32,252 bases of DNA. Source: an uncultured Lachnospiraceae bacterium. GTDB lineage: Bacteria > Bacillota > Clostridia > Lachnospirales > Lachnospiraceae. The notes under the pieces were generated by a model. The model made no database searches. It had not been told where the DNA came from and worked only from the letters and a program-made list of their open reading frames with translations. The position numbers were made by a program, and so were the translations under genes. Below, piece by piece: positions 15,950 through 24,051 of the stretch. Every line of letters starts with the position of its first letter. The stretch's first letter is position 1. The stretch lies in assembly GCA_947627365.1 (NCBI GenBank), contig CANQVT010000027.1, forward strand, positions 1 through 32,252. Direction: 5' to 3'.

Positions 15950-16921
15950 TCAGCGCTCGGTGAACAGATTTTCGTAGCTTTCTAGAATGAAGCCCTGCTC
16001 TAGAGAAATATCTGCAAAGTCCTGCATTGCATCCTCGCTGATTTCGTCGGAGAAGACAATGCGCCCGAACGCGTCTGTGAGGATCGCCGGCTCCAGCGAC
16101 TTGCCGGTCGCCTCGTTCAGCTCTTCGTTCACAACAGAGGAGGCTTCCTCGGCATTCTCAGACAGAAGAGCAGTTGTCTCGCTGTGCTTCTCGAGGAATG
16201 TATCGACAATGTCCGGATGCTCCTCCAGAAATTCATTGCGCACAACCACGACCGTTACAGGGTAATCGCCATCTCGATAGACCTCGTCGTAGTCAAGAAC
16301 GATTTCGGCTCCTCCATCGAGCAGCGTGGCGCCCCACGGCTCCGGGACAAGCGCGGCGTCGATATTGCCCTGATCCATCATGTTCAGGACGTCAGCGTTT
16401 TCTACAGCCGCCACGGTGACGGTTCCGCCCTGCTCCACGGGCGCGAGACCGTTGTCGGACAGAAGCTTCAGCAGGCACAGATGCTGGGTGTTCCCTAGCT
16501 GCGGGATCGCGATGGTCTTCCCGTCGAGATCGGCTACGGACGCGATTTCGGCGTCCGCGGACTTCACGAGGATCGCGCCAGCCTGGGCCGCGCCGCACAG
16601 GACGGTCACGTCCCCCTCGGAGCGCACGTTCGCGGTGATGGCCGGAACCGGTCCGATGTAACCGATGTCGATGTCCTCCGCAAAGAGCGCTTCCACCTCC
16701 GCGGGTCCGGCGTTGAACGCGGTCCAGTTGATTGTCACGTCGTCGGGAAGCGCCTCCTCCAGCGTCCCCTGCGCTTTCATGTAGAGCGCCTGCGCGTGCG
16801 TCACGTTGTTAAAGTAGCCGATGTTTACTTCGATGTCCTTTGCGGATGAGTTGCCGGCGACAAAGCTGGCAGCGAGCACAGACAGACTGAATGCTATGTA
16901 TATTTTTTCCTTTTTTTTCAT
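15950..16921 (-). CDS. ABC importer substrate-binding protein (SsuA/NrtA-like)
   Basis: A 323-residue exported binding protein. The mature fold shows VNIGYFNNVTHAQALYMKAQG at the start, IDIGYIGPVPAI, DLDGKTIAIPQLGNTQH and AALVPEPWGATLL, all typical of the SsuA/TauA/NrtA/ThiY group. The start is ATG 16921 (MKKKEKIY) with GAGAGGGG upstream; an in-frame start at 16951 would add 10 residues. Oddly, there is no cysteine in the signal region: the lipobox position reads LAAS where LAAC is expected, and AGC differs from TGC by one base. As read, the protein would be secreted rather than lipid-anchored. The ligand is unknown; the residues do not let me choose among sulfonate, taurine and nitrate. Confidence 0.88.
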   Translation of the reverse strand: MKKKEKIYIAFSLSVLAASFVAGNSSAKDIEVNIGYFNNVTHAQALYMKAQGTLEEALPDDVTINWTAFNAGPAEVEALFAEDIDIGYIGPVPAITANVRSEGDVTVLCGAAQAGAILVKSADAEIASVADLDGKTIAIPQLGNTQHLCLLKLLSDNGLAPVEQGGTVTVAAVENADVLNMMDQGNIDAALVPEPWGATLLDGGAEIVLDYDEVYRDGDYPVTVVVVRNEFLEEHPDIVDTFLEKHSETTALLSENAEEASSVVNEELNEATGKSLEPAILTDAFGRIVFSDEISEDAMQDFADISLEQGFILESYENLFTER

Positions 16922-16964
16922 TGTTTGTATACCCCTCTCGCATCTGAGCATTCTTATATAAATT

Positions 16965-16993
16965 ATAATAATAATCAGGAAAAGTGATGGAAA
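16965..16993 (-). promoter_or_regulatory. Promoter of the ABC importer operon
   Basis: On the reverse strand, TTTCCA (16993-16988) and TATTAT (16970-16965) are 17 bp apart. An overlapping TATAAT at 16967-16962 is an alternative -10 with a poorer -35. Confidence 0.45.
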
Positions 16994-17070
16994 AACAATA
17001 GATCGATAGAAATTTAAAAAACTACGATAGGCTGTACTGTAAAACTTTTCTGAAATCTTTCTTTATCAAG

Positions 17071-17099
17071 TTGACATTTTATGGCAACTCTTTTAATAT
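17071..17099 (+). promoter_or_regulatory. Consensus promoter of the cupin gene
   Basis: A perfect -35 TTGACA (17071-17076), 17-bp spacer and -10 TAATAT (17094-17099). Predicted start near 17106, with a leader of about 55 nt ending in an AAGGGGGGG ribosome site. Confidence 0.85.
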
Positions 17100-17160
17100 G
17101 AAACTATCGAAAAGAGTCGGCAGGGCTCAGATATAAATCAGGAAAAGGGGGGGCGTCTCT

Positions 17161-17502
17161 ATGGTAAGAAAGCCAACTGTGGAGGAAAGGGAAAATATGC
17201 GCGGGGGCAATGGAAAGGTGACGCTGGAGCATATTGTCTCGAAGGAGGAAATGAACGGTCACGGAAGACTTTACGCGCGCATTCGTCTGAGACCGGGGTG
17301 CAGCATCGGATTTCATGAGCACATTGGCGATACGGAGCCATATTTTATTCTGGAAGGACATGGAATCTTTGTCGACAACGACGGCTCCAGGAATGAGGTC
17401 GGCCCAGGGGATGTGTGCTATATCGAGGTGGGGCAGGGACATGCGATCGAGAACGATTCCGACGACGACCTGGTGTTTATGGCATTGATCTACAATGAAT
17501 AA
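17161..17502 (+). CDS. Small cupin-domain protein
   Basis: A 113-residue single-domain cupin. Motif 1 is RPGCSIGFHEHIGDTEPYFILEG in pattern, with two His, one Glu and the Gly; motif 2 is GDVCYIEVGQGHAIEN with the final His. These supply a mononuclear metal site. Such short cupins act as isomerases, dioxygenases or small-molecule sensors, and the substrate cannot be told here. It starts at ATG 17161 behind an unusually long G-run. It is divergent from the ABC importer and followed by the zinc-ribbon gene, which has its own weak promoter. Confidence 0.85.
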   Translation: MVRKPTVEERENMRGGNGKVTLEHIVSKEEMNGHGRLYARIRLRPGCSIGFHEHIGDTEPYFILEGHGIFVDNDGSRNEVGPGDVCYIEVGQGHAIENDSDDDLVFMALIYNE

Positions 17503-17504
17503 AG

Positions 17505-17533
17505 TTATGTAATAGAGGACAAAATTTTATAAT
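17505..17533 (+). promoter_or_regulatory. Possible promoter of the zinc-ribbon gene
   Basis: A perfect -10 TATAAT (17528-17533) has a weak -35 TTATGT (17505-17510) at 17 bp. The leader would be very short but would still include GGAGGA at 17546-17551. Confidence 0.4.
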
Positions 17534-17557
17534 TAACAATTCATGGAGGAAAACGTT

Positions 17558-18271
17558 ATGGATTTCAATGAACTTACACAAAAGTTTACAAGCAAAGTAA
17601 AACAGTTGGGCAAGGATACGGCAGAAGAGGTTCAAAAGCTGAATAAGATCAGGCAGCTCAACGGCAAGGCCAATGACGCGAAGAAGCAGATCGAGAATAT
17701 ATATTCTGAGATCGGAAAGAAATTTTATGAGCTCCATAAGGACAGCGTCCCGGAAGGGTTTGAGGAGCTCGTCCAGACGATCAGCGACAAGCTGGTGGAG
17801 ATTGAGCAGCTGAAGGAGCAGGTACGCGAGGTAAAGGGAGTGGTACTCTGCCCGAGCTGTAATACGGAGGTATCTACCGACGAGCGCTTCTGCCCGAACT
17901 GTGGCGGAAAGATGCCGGAGCCGGTCGAGGAGGCCGATGCAGAGGATGAGTCTGCTGTGGTTGTGGACGCCGAGGATGTGACAGAGAAAGTGGAGGAAGC
18001 GGCAGAGAATGCGAAAGAGGCAGCAGAGGACATTGCCGGAGATGTGAAGGATATGGCAAAAGAGGCGGTGGACGATCTGAAGGATGCTGCGGCTGAGACG
18101 GCGGAGGACGCGAAGGAAGCGGTGGCGGACACGGCGGAGGAGCTTGTGGACGGTGCGAAGGAGAAAGCCGAAGAGCTCGCGGACGGCGCGAAGGAGATTG
18201 CCGGAAATGCGGCTGACGAGCTCAGGGAAGCGGCAGAGGATCTGAAGGAAGACGTGGAAAAACTGTTCTGA
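17558..18271 (+). CDS. Zinc-ribbon protein with 11-residue-repeat amphipathic tail
   Basis: A 237-residue cytoplasmic protein with three parts. Residues 1-95 are helical and probably coiled coil (KQLGKDTAEEVQKLNKI, LKEQVREVKGV). Residues 98-115 form a zinc ribbon with CPSC and CPNC (Cys98, 101, 112, 115). Residues 141-237 are Ala/Glu/Lys/Asp-rich and fall into nine consecutive 11-residue units (such as AKEAAEDIAGD, VKDMAKEAVDD, LKDAAAETAED), the period of group-3 LEA and apolipoprotein helices that lie along membranes or protect proteins on drying. ATG 17558 is chosen over 17543 because GGAGGA lies between them, 6-7 nt before 17558. No membrane helix is present. Function unknown; stress protection or membrane association is inference. 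Confidence 0.8.
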   Translation: MDFNELTQKFTSKVKQLGKDTAEEVQKLNKIRQLNGKANDAKKQIENIYSEIGKKFYELHKDSVPEGFEELVQTISDKLVEIEQLKEQVREVKGVVLCPSCNTEVSTDERFCPNCGGKMPEPVEEADAEDESAVVVDAEDVTEKVEEAAENAKEAAEDIAGDVKDMAKEAVDDLKDAAAETAEDAKEAVADTAEELVDGAKEKAEELADGAKEIAGNAADELREAAEDLKEDVEKLF

Positions 18272-18293
18272 GAAAGGGGAGGGCAGATAAGGA

Positions 18294-19373
18294 ATGTATT
18301 TTTATTTGCCGACAAAGATTTACAGCGAGAGGGATTGTGTAAAGAAACATGGCGCCGAGTGGGCGTCGCTCGGGCGCAGGGCGCTGATCGTGACCGGCAA
18401 AAGCTCAGCCGGGAACGGTTCGCTTGCTGATGTTACGGATGTCCTGAAGGGGCAGGGCGTGGAGTATGTCATTTTTGACGCGGTGGAAGAGAATCCGTCA
18501 GTGGAGGTGGTGATGCAGCTCAGGGATCTGGGCGTGAAGGAGCAGGCGGATTTCGTGATCGGGATCGGAGGGGGCTCTCCGATGGATGCGGCGAAGGCGG
18601 TTGCACTGATGATCGCGCAGAAGGACGAAGGCGCGGACTTCCTCTACAGGAAAGGCGGGAAGGCTGCGGCGCTTCCTGTCGTGGAGGTGCCGACGACCTG
18701 CGGGACAGGTTCGGAGGTGACTCCCTACGCGATATTGACGATTCATGAGCAGCGCATCAAGGCAAGTCTGCCGCACAAGGTCTATCCGGTATACGCGCTG
18801 GTGGATGGAAAATATCTGCAGCATATGCCGAAGCAGATTATGGTCAATACAGCGGTGGACGCACTCGGACATTTTATCGAGAGCTATATCAATGCGCAGG
18901 CCACCGATTTCAGCCGTATGCTCTGTGAGTATGGCATGGGGATCTGGAGCAGTGCCAAGAATGTGCTCATCGGGGCCAGCCTTACGGTGGAGGAGTGTGA
19001 CACACTTTTGTTTGCGTCCACACTGGCGGGCATGGCGATCTCGCACACAGGGACGTCCCTGCCGCACGGGCTGAGCTATTATTTCACATACGAGAAGGGC
19101 GTACCGCACGGGAAAGCGGTCGGATATTTCCTGCCGGGCTATCTTTCGATGGCAGGTCCTTTGCTGCGAAAAAAAGTGCTTGGGCTGATCGGCTTCCCGG
19201 ACATGCAGTATTTCTCTGCGTTCATGCACAATCTGATCGGTCCGCTGGAGGCCGACGACGAGCTGGTGACGCGCGCGGTCAGAGGCATCATGTCCAATGA
19301 GTCTAAGCTGCGCAACGTGCCTTATGAGATTACGGAGGCAATGCTTTACCAGATTTGCAATATGGCATATTAG
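18294..19373 (+). CDS. Iron-containing alcohol dehydrogenase
   Basis: A 359-residue type III dehydrogenase that interconverts alcohols and aldehydes/ketones with NAD(P)H. The cofactor loop is [13 protein letters not shown]; the next family block is [14 protein letters not shown]; the metal site includes Asp and His of [10 protein letters not shown] and two later His in [11 protein letters not shown] and [10 protein letters not shown]. Length is slightly short for the class (about 380), with a brief C-terminal domain. It follows the zinc-ribbon gene by 22 bp and is co-directional with cysE, so all three may share a transcript. Substrate not predictable. Confidence 0.92.
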   Translation: MYFYLPTKIYSERDCVKKHGAEWASLGRRALIVTGKSSAGNGSLADVTDVLKGQGVEYVIFDAVEENPSVEVVMQLRDLGVKEQADFVIGIGGGSPMDAAKAVALMIAQKDEGADFLYRKGGKAAALPVVEVPTTCGTGSEVTPYAILTIHEQRIKASLPHKVYPVYALVDGKYLQHMPKQIMVNTAVDALGHFIESYINAQATDFSRMLCEYGMGIWSSAKNVLIGASLTVEECDTLLFASTLAGMAISHTGTSLPHGLSYYFTYEKGVPHGKAVGYFLPGYLSMAGPLLRKKVLGLIGFPDMQYFSAFMHNLIGPLEADDELVTRAVRGIMSNESKLRNVPYEITEAMLYQICNMAY

Positions 19374-19390
19374 TGATAAATAGTGATAAA
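19371..19390 (+). repeat. Tandem 10-bp repeat at the alcohol dehydrogenase stop
   Basis: TAGTGATAAA occurs twice in direct succession. The first copy carries the TAG stop of the dehydrogenase, and the array contains several stop codons. Confidence 0.85.
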
Positions 19391-19426
19391 GCCAAAAAGT
19401 CCGATCTGGAGAAAGGAAGCTCTACA

Positions 19427-20365
19427 ATGCAGGATTCCGGCAAAAGAAAGATCGACAGGCTGGTGGGGATGATTCTGGAAAGCTATCAGGAATACCCGCA
19501 GACCTGCAGCATAGATATGGAGCACAGGCTGAGCAATGAAGTCATCATAGACCTGCTTGAGAAGATTCGCTGCGTCGTGTTCCCCGGATTTTTTGAATTC
19601 AAGAATCTCAACCGGGATTCCATCGAATACCATGTGGGCGAATTGCTGGAGGATATCAAGTATCGGCTGACGAAGCAGGTGACGAGGGCGCTGTACCACA
19701 GGGCGGAGCTCCCGAAGAGCGGGCAGGAGGCATTCGAAAAGGCGGAGCACGCCGTCGATGTGTTTTTGGAGCGGCTCCCGGCACTGCGCGCGATCCTCGC
19801 GACGGACGTGCAGGCGGCATATGACGGAGATCCGGCGGCCTTCAACACGGACGAGGTGATCTTTTCCTATCCGGGAGTTTTCGCGATCACGGTGTATCGG
19901 ATTGCGCATGAGCTGCATATTCTTGGAGTTCCAATGATCCCGAGGATTATGACGGAGCACGCGCACAGTCTGACCGGGATTGACATTCATCCCGGAGCGT
20001 CGATCGGGAGCTATTTTTTTATCGATCACGGCACAGGCGTTGTCGTCGGTGAAACCACTGAGATTGGCACGGGCGTGAAAATCTATCAGGGTGTGACGCT
20101 CGGCGCGCTCTCCACGAGAGGCGGGCAGAATCTGCGCGGTTCCAAGCGGCATCCGACGCTGGAGGACAATGTCACAGTGTACTCGGGCGCATCCATCCTC
20201 GGAGGAGAGACGGTCATCGGCGCAGGCGCGACGATTGGCTCGAACGCGTTTATCACATCCTCGGTTCCGGGAGGCACCAGGGTGAGTATCAAGAACCCGG
20301 AGCTCCAGATCAAGGGGCGCGTGCGCATGACCGAGCTCGGTCAGGAGGGATTCTGGAAGGGCTGA
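19427..20365 (+). CDS. cysE: Serine O-acetyltransferase
   Basis: A 312-residue enzyme that acetylates L-serine with acetyl-CoA, the first committed step of cysteine synthesis. An extended helical N-terminal region (1-115) marks the long form found in anaerobes. The catalytic core has [12 protein letters not shown] (Asp127), HELH (His161) and HPGASIG (His188), followed by a left-handed parallel beta-helix of hexapeptide repeats ([39 protein letters not shown]). The start is ATG 19427, 8-9 nt after AAAGGAAG; an in-frame ATG at 19355 inside the dehydrogenase gene is unlikely. Together with the sulfonate-type importer upstream it suggests a sulfur-assimilation theme. Confidence 0.93.
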   Translation: MQDSGKRKIDRLVGMILESYQEYPQTCSIDMEHRLSNEVIIDLLEKIRCVVFPGFFEFKNLNRDSIEYHVGELLEDIKYRLTKQVTRALYHRAELPKSGQEAFEKAEHAVDVFLERLPALRAILATDVQAAYDGDPAAFNTDEVIFSYPGVFAITVYRIAHELHILGVPMIPRIMTEHAHSLTGIDIHPGASIGSYFFIDHGTGVVVGETTEIGTGVKIYQGVTLGALSTRGGQNLRGSKRHPTLEDNVTVYSGASILGGETVIGAGATIGSNAFITSSVPGGTRVSIKNPELQIKGRVRMTELGQEGFWKG

Positions 20366-20404
20366 GTGCCAATGTATAGAAAAAGCCGGAGGGAGGAATC
20401 AGCA

Positions 20405-20560
20405 ATGTCAGAGGAGAAGAAGGAGAAAACGCAGGAAAAACGAGAGATGCACCGGACATCAGACAGCGAAAGGTCTGAGATCAGCGAGACCTGGGCAGAG
20501 GAGACAATCGCGGATCTCGATGAATTTATTGAGTCACAGGGGATCTACATCAGGCAGTAG
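20405..20560 (+). CDS. Small acidic protein of unknown function
   Basis: A 51-residue ORF starting MSEEKKEKTQEK and ending AEETIADLDEFIESQGIYIRQ. A clean GGAGGGAGGAA site precedes ATG 20405, 39 nt after the cysE stop, so it is probably translated within the cysE transcript. It is highly charged with a likely C-terminal helix and no membrane segment. I do not recognise the family. The in-frame ATG at 20366 lacks comparable spacing. Confidence 0.6.
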   Translation: MSEEKKEKTQEKREMHRTSDSERSEISETWAEETIADLDEFIESQGIYIRQ

Positions 20561-20630
20561 GCGCAGGCGCTTTGCGACGTCCTTAGAGTAAGCTGAGGGC
20601 GGTTTTGTTTTGTGTCCGGGAGATTTTTTT

Positions 20631-21197
20631 ATGAAGAAGATCATATTGGCATCGGCCTCGCCGCGAAGGAGAGAGCTTCTGCGGCAGATAGGGCTGGAGT
20701 TTGACGTAATACCGAGCAAGGCGGAGGAGAAGGCAGCGGGTCAGCTTCCCTCCGAGGTGGTGGAGGGGCTCGCCCTGCAGAAGGCGGAGGACGTGGCGGC
20801 GGCCGTTGAGGAAGGTATTGTGATTGGTTCCGATACGATTGTGTGGCAGGATGGCCATATTATGGGGAAGCCAAAAGACAGGGAAGACGCCCGTCAGATG
20901 CTCCGCCAAATACAGGGCAGCACACACTCTGTCTACACTGGAGTCGCGGTTCTCGTGAAGGAGGGTGCGGATGTGAAGCGCCATGTCTTTTCGTGCGAGA
21001 CGAAGGTTCACGTGTATCCGATGACGGAGCAGGAGACAGAAAAATACCTGGACACCGGAGAGCCGATGGACAAGGCCGGCTCATACGGGATCCAGGGAGC
21101 GTTTGCCGCGTGGGTGAAGTCGATTGAAGGGGATTACAACAATGTAGTCGGTCTGCCTGTAGCGGCCCTGTATCAGGTGTTGAAGCAGTATCTTTAG
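20631..21197 (+). CDS. maf: Maf nucleotide pyrophosphatase
   Basis: A 188-residue Maf/HAM1-like enzyme that hydrolyses dTTP, UTP or modified pyrimidine triphosphates to monophosphates, a housekeeping role linked to septation and pool cleaning. Motifs: ASASPRRRELLRQIGLEF at the N-terminus, GSDTIVWQDGHIMGKPKDREDA in pattern, and late EPMDKAGSYGIQG with catalytic Asp/Lys, then GDYNNVVGLPV. ATG 20631 is used; an in-frame TTG at 20610 is only an ORF extension. The ribosome site GGGAG is modest and separated by a T-run. Normal length. Confidence 0.95.
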   Translation: MKKIILASASPRRRELLRQIGLEFDVIPSKAEEKAAGQLPSEVVEGLALQKAEDVAAAVEEGIVIGSDTIVWQDGHIMGKPKDREDARQMLRQIQGSTHSVYTGVAVLVKEGADVKRHVFSCETKVHVYPMTEQETEKYLDTGEPMDKAGSYGIQGAFAAWVKSIEGDYNNVVGLPVAALYQVLKQYL

Positions 21198-21232
21198 AAG
21201 GAATGAGGCCATAGCACGGCCGTTTTGGTAAG

Positions 21233-21250
21233 CCGCCCGCATTCGGGCGG
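21233..21250. terminator. GC-rich hairpin between convergent genes
   Basis: CCGCCCG and CGGGCGG form a 7-bp stem with CATT loop between maf and the convergent membrane-protein ORF. Neither strand has a proper T-run, so termination is plausible but not assured. Confidence 0.4.
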
Positions 21251-21263
21251 GCCGGCTGTAGGT

Positions 21264-22070
21264 TTAGGGTTCTTTCAGCTCAAAGATAGTGTACGATCCG
21301 ACCTCTCCGATCTTCACATACCCGAATCGTTCGATTTTCTTCATTTTCTTTTCAGGGACGCGGATCACGATAAAATTGCAGCCGCCCCTTTTTGACAGCT
21401 TCGCGAATTTGCGATAATTAAGCGTAGGCCTTAACAACAGGCGGTATACGCGATAACAGGCGTGGTTCCTTACGCCGCCCATACGCCGACCGTATCCTTG
21501 CTTGATCGAAGGATCGTACACCCTCAGATAGGTTACCGGATAATCATCGTCGGTTATGACACAGATTTCCGGGATGTTGTCTTTCGCGGCGGCCTCCTTG
21601 AGCGCGTTGGCGATGTGGGCGATGTCGTCCGGCACCTTCATGCGATTGTTCGTCCGGGTAAAATTACCTGCGCTCAGCATATCTTTGCCGCTCAGCGCGA
21701 TGACGCCGCAGCAGCAAAGCAGCAGAATGGTCTGTACAAGCCTGGAATGTCTGCTGCGGAGAAATTCTGTCGCGGCCAGTGCGACGACCGGAATCGTCGG
21801 GAGAAGCCACAGAACCCGCCAGTAAACGTTCTCTCCGATACAGAAAGAAATACATTTGGCGGTGAGTGGAAAGAGAAAGACAAACAGCAGGCAGGTACAA
21901 AATGCGAGCGTCTGCCGGACATAGCGCTTTTTCCTGTGAAAAATGAGCAGATAAAGTCCGGCGGCAAGAAGAAGGTACTGGTAATATCCGCCGCCCCAGT
22001 AGCATTTCCATGAAAATCCGATCCATTCTAATATAGTCTTCATATGAATCCCCATTCCGCCGCCCTTCAT
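21264..22070 (-). CDS. Membrane protein, probable 3' half of a frameshifted gene
   Basis: A 268-residue ORF with four or so helices (about 30-45, 55-75, 85-103, 110-126) then a soluble domain of about 140 residues (IPEICVITDDDYPVTYLRVYDP, GGCNFIVIRVPEKKMKKIERFG). No convincing ribosome site precedes its candidate starts (22070, 22055, 22043). It lies 25 bp downstream of, and in a different frame from, the multi-helix ORF at 22096. Its pattern (ILEWIGFSWKCYWGGGYYQYLL, then ENVYWRVLWLLPTIPVVA) is what I expect in the second half of a single large membrane protein (I believe of the DUF6077 type). I therefore suspect the two ORFs were one gene. Function unknown; surface glycan assembly is a guess. 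Confidence 0.55.
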   Translation of the reverse strand: MKGGGMGIHMKTILEWIGFSWKCYWGGGYYQYLLLAAGLYLLIFHRKKRYVRQTLAFCTCLLFVFLFPLTAKCISFCIGENVYWRVLWLLPTIPVVALAATEFLRSRHSRLVQTILLLCCCGVIALSGKDMLSAGNFTRTNNRMKVPDDIAHIANALKEAAAKDNIPEICVITDDDYPVTYLRVYDPSIKQGYGRRMGGVRNHACYRVYRLLLRPTLNYRKFAKLSKRGGCNFIVIRVPEKKMKKIERFGYVKIGEVGSYTIFELKEP

Positions 22071-22095
22071 CTGGCGGCATAAATTGTAATGAGTT

Positions 22096-23133
22096 TCAGA
22101 TCATCAAAAGATAAATGACGCCCAACACGACTGACGGAATACAGCAGGACAGGGCGTACAAGGTTCTCTTCAGGCTCCTGAACCGCAGCAGGCCAAGCAG
22201 GGCGAAGATGCCTGTCATCAGCGGCGCGAGTATGATTCCCATCGAGCTCAGAAGACAACAGCTGATATCTGCCATAAGCAGCAGAAGCCAGGAATATTGT
22301 GGCTGCTCCTCCAGAATGACAGAGGAGGACAGATAAAACACAAGCGGGAGAAGGAAAGCGGCCAGAACAGCTTTTCCCTGCCACAGTCGTACCATCTGGA
22401 AATTCCCGGCGTTATATACAGAATATGCGGAGAACCAGCACAGCATCGCAGTCAGAAACAGGAAAATGGCCTGTGCGTTTCGGTCATCCTTGAACCATTT
22501 CCGGGACAACTGATACACCCCGCAGTACACGCAGATCAGGAAGACCGGAGGAAAGACCGTATGTGCCATAATAGCCGGATGCAGCCCGCCGCAGAGCTGG
22601 CTGATCACCGCCAGAAAGATCGGGAACGGAGATAAGACGTATCTGTACGGTAAGCTGCTGTATGGAATGCCAGTGTACGCGTTGATCTCAAAGATCGTGT
22701 CAGTCTCGACAGCGGTGGTGCCCGCGGCGACATAGAATGCATCGTCTGCGTCAAAATGAGCCAAAACGGTCACGACAGCGAGTTGAAAGGCAATCACAAG
22801 AAGCGCTGCCCACAAAAACGGAGAGCTGCCGCGCAGATATCCGACAATGCCCGGTCTGCGGGTACGCATGTCCCTTATAAGAAGAAAAGCGCCGGCTAAA
22901 GCCGTTCCTCCGGCCAGGATCCCGAAGAATATGACGAGAATATGGAGGGGCGCTTTGAAGTAAATCATAGGGAGAGTCAGCAGCTCGAACAGTGAGAACA
23001 GGAATAGATATCCGGTGAGAAGGCACTCAATCCGTGTAGCTGTCTTCTTCTTGCGCAGAAACAGCGCACCTGCAAAAGCCGGCACGGCCATCAGCCATAT
23101 CAGGGCAAGCAATCCTTTTCCAATGAAGCTCAT
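22096..23133 (-). CDS. Polytopic membrane protein, probable 5' half of a split gene
   Basis: A 345-residue integral membrane protein with about nine or ten helices, beginning GLLALIWLMAVPAFAGALFL. A loop after the fourth helix carries AHFDADDAFYVAAG, an acidic motif placed as in GT-C-type glycosyltransferases where Asp residues act in catalysis; ALPYRY-like and SAYSVYNAGNFQMVRLWQGKA segments follow. It resembles the family I know as DUF6077, though I cannot confirm this. It ends abruptly at YLLMI with a TGA, and the next ORF continues in another frame. The start codon has no strong ribosome site. No neighbouring glycan genes clarify its role. Confidence 0.6.
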   Translation of the reverse strand: MSFIGKGLLALIWLMAVPAFAGALFLRKKKTATRIECLLTGYLFLFSLFELLTLPMIYFKAPLHILVIFFGILAGGTALAGAFLLIRDMRTRRPGIVGYLRGSSPFLWAALLVIAFQLAVVTVLAHFDADDAFYVAAGTTAVETDTIFEINAYTGIPYSSLPYRYVLSPFPIFLAVISQLCGGLHPAIMAHTVFPPVFLICVYCGVYQLSRKWFKDDRNAQAIFLFLTAMLCWFSAYSVYNAGNFQMVRLWQGKAVLAAFLLPLVFYLSSSVILEEQPQYSWLLLLMADISCCLLSSMGIILAPLMTGIFALLGLLRFRSLKRTLYALSCCIPSVVLGVIYLLMI

Positions 23134-23447
23134 GTGTATTCTCCTGACTTGTCATTGATTTCCGCAGACGCGAAAGACGTATAACTGCGGATCCTTTGCA
23201 TGTTACGATATCAATTATCAGTAAAAAAATCAAGGGATTCTTTTGCGCCGAAAAGAATGTTGAAGAATTATAAATTTGTGGTTATACTTGTCTCTGAGCG
23301 TCCGGGCTTTGCAGCAGGCAAACATCGTACCTGTGTTTTTGCAATATCGGGTTGAAAACGAAAATGCAGAAGCGAAGGATGTCGGAAACGAAAATACCGG
23401 GAGCGAAAAACGCAGAGAACGGAAAATATAGGAACGAGGCTGGATGA
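23134..23447. other. Intergenic stretch without a supported gene
   Basis: 314 bp between divergent genes. The half nearer the reverse gene is AT-rich. The half nearer the DUF2284 gene has repeated GCGAAA/ACGAAAA motifs (about 23356-23421) and an open TTG-initiated frame without ribosome site. I see no clear consensus promoter, RNA or hairpin. Confidence 0.4.
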
Positions 23448-24005
23448 ATGATAAAAGGGACGACACAGAAAATAATAGAGGAAGGACTGTCTGTGCTTCC
23501 GGTCGTACAGTATGCCTGGCTCGAAATCGGGGAGATCACATTTTCGGAGCGCGTCAGGGAAATTTGTCGTGAGGAATGTCCGCGCTATGGGACGAGCTGG
23601 GCTTGTCCGCCCGGAGTCGGGACGGTACAGGAATGCCGCGAGAAATGCGATCAGTATGACGGGGCGTTTGTGTTCACGACGGTCGCCGAGGTGTCCGACA
23701 TTGAAAATATGGAGGAAACTCTTGCAACGCGGCGCGGACATGAGGAAGTAACGGGACGGATTCGGGCGCTTTTTCATAGTTGTGGATTGGAGACGCTGGC
23801 GCTCTCCGGAGATTCCTGCGCGCGCTGCGAAAGCTGCGCGTATCCGAACGGGCCGTGCCGATATCCAAAAAGCATGATTCCGTGCATAGAAGGGTTCGGG
23901 ATTGTCGTTCCGCTTTTGGCAGAAAAGGCAGGGATCGAATTTGACAACGGCGGAAATATCGTGACCTGGTTCGGGCTGATCCTGTGGAGACAGCAGACGG
24001 ATTGA
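23448..24005 (+). CDS. DUF2284 cysteine-rich metal-binding protein
   Basis: A 185-residue protein of the DUF2284 family, common in anaerobes and methanogens. It has eleven cysteines, including CREECPRYGTSWACPPGVG in pattern near residues 40-57 and a cluster CARCESCAYPNGPC followed by MIPCIEG, consistent with iron-sulfur or zinc binding. Biochemical function is unestablished. It starts at ATG 23448 behind GAGG. A hairpin/T-run follows at 24006-24037. Apparently monocistronic. Confidence 0.85.
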   Translation: MIKGTTQKIIEEGLSVLPVVQYAWLEIGEITFSERVREICREECPRYGTSWACPPGVGTVQECREKCDQYDGAFVFTTVAEVSDIENMEETLATRRGHEEVTGRIRALFHSCGLETLALSGDSCARCESCAYPNGPCRYPKSMIPCIEGFGIVVPLLAEKAGIEFDNGGNIVTWFGLILWRQQTD

Positions 24006-24037
24006 GCCATTGAAAATGGCTGTGGACAGCCTGGTTT
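24006..24037 (+). terminator. Probable terminator with overlapping hairpins
   Basis: GCCATT (24006-24011) pairs with AATGGC (24015-24020); GGCTG (24018-24022) can instead pair with CAGCC (24027-24031), sharing GGC. TTTT follows at 24034. Confidence 0.5.
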
Positions 24038-24051
24038 TCTCCATTTTATAG

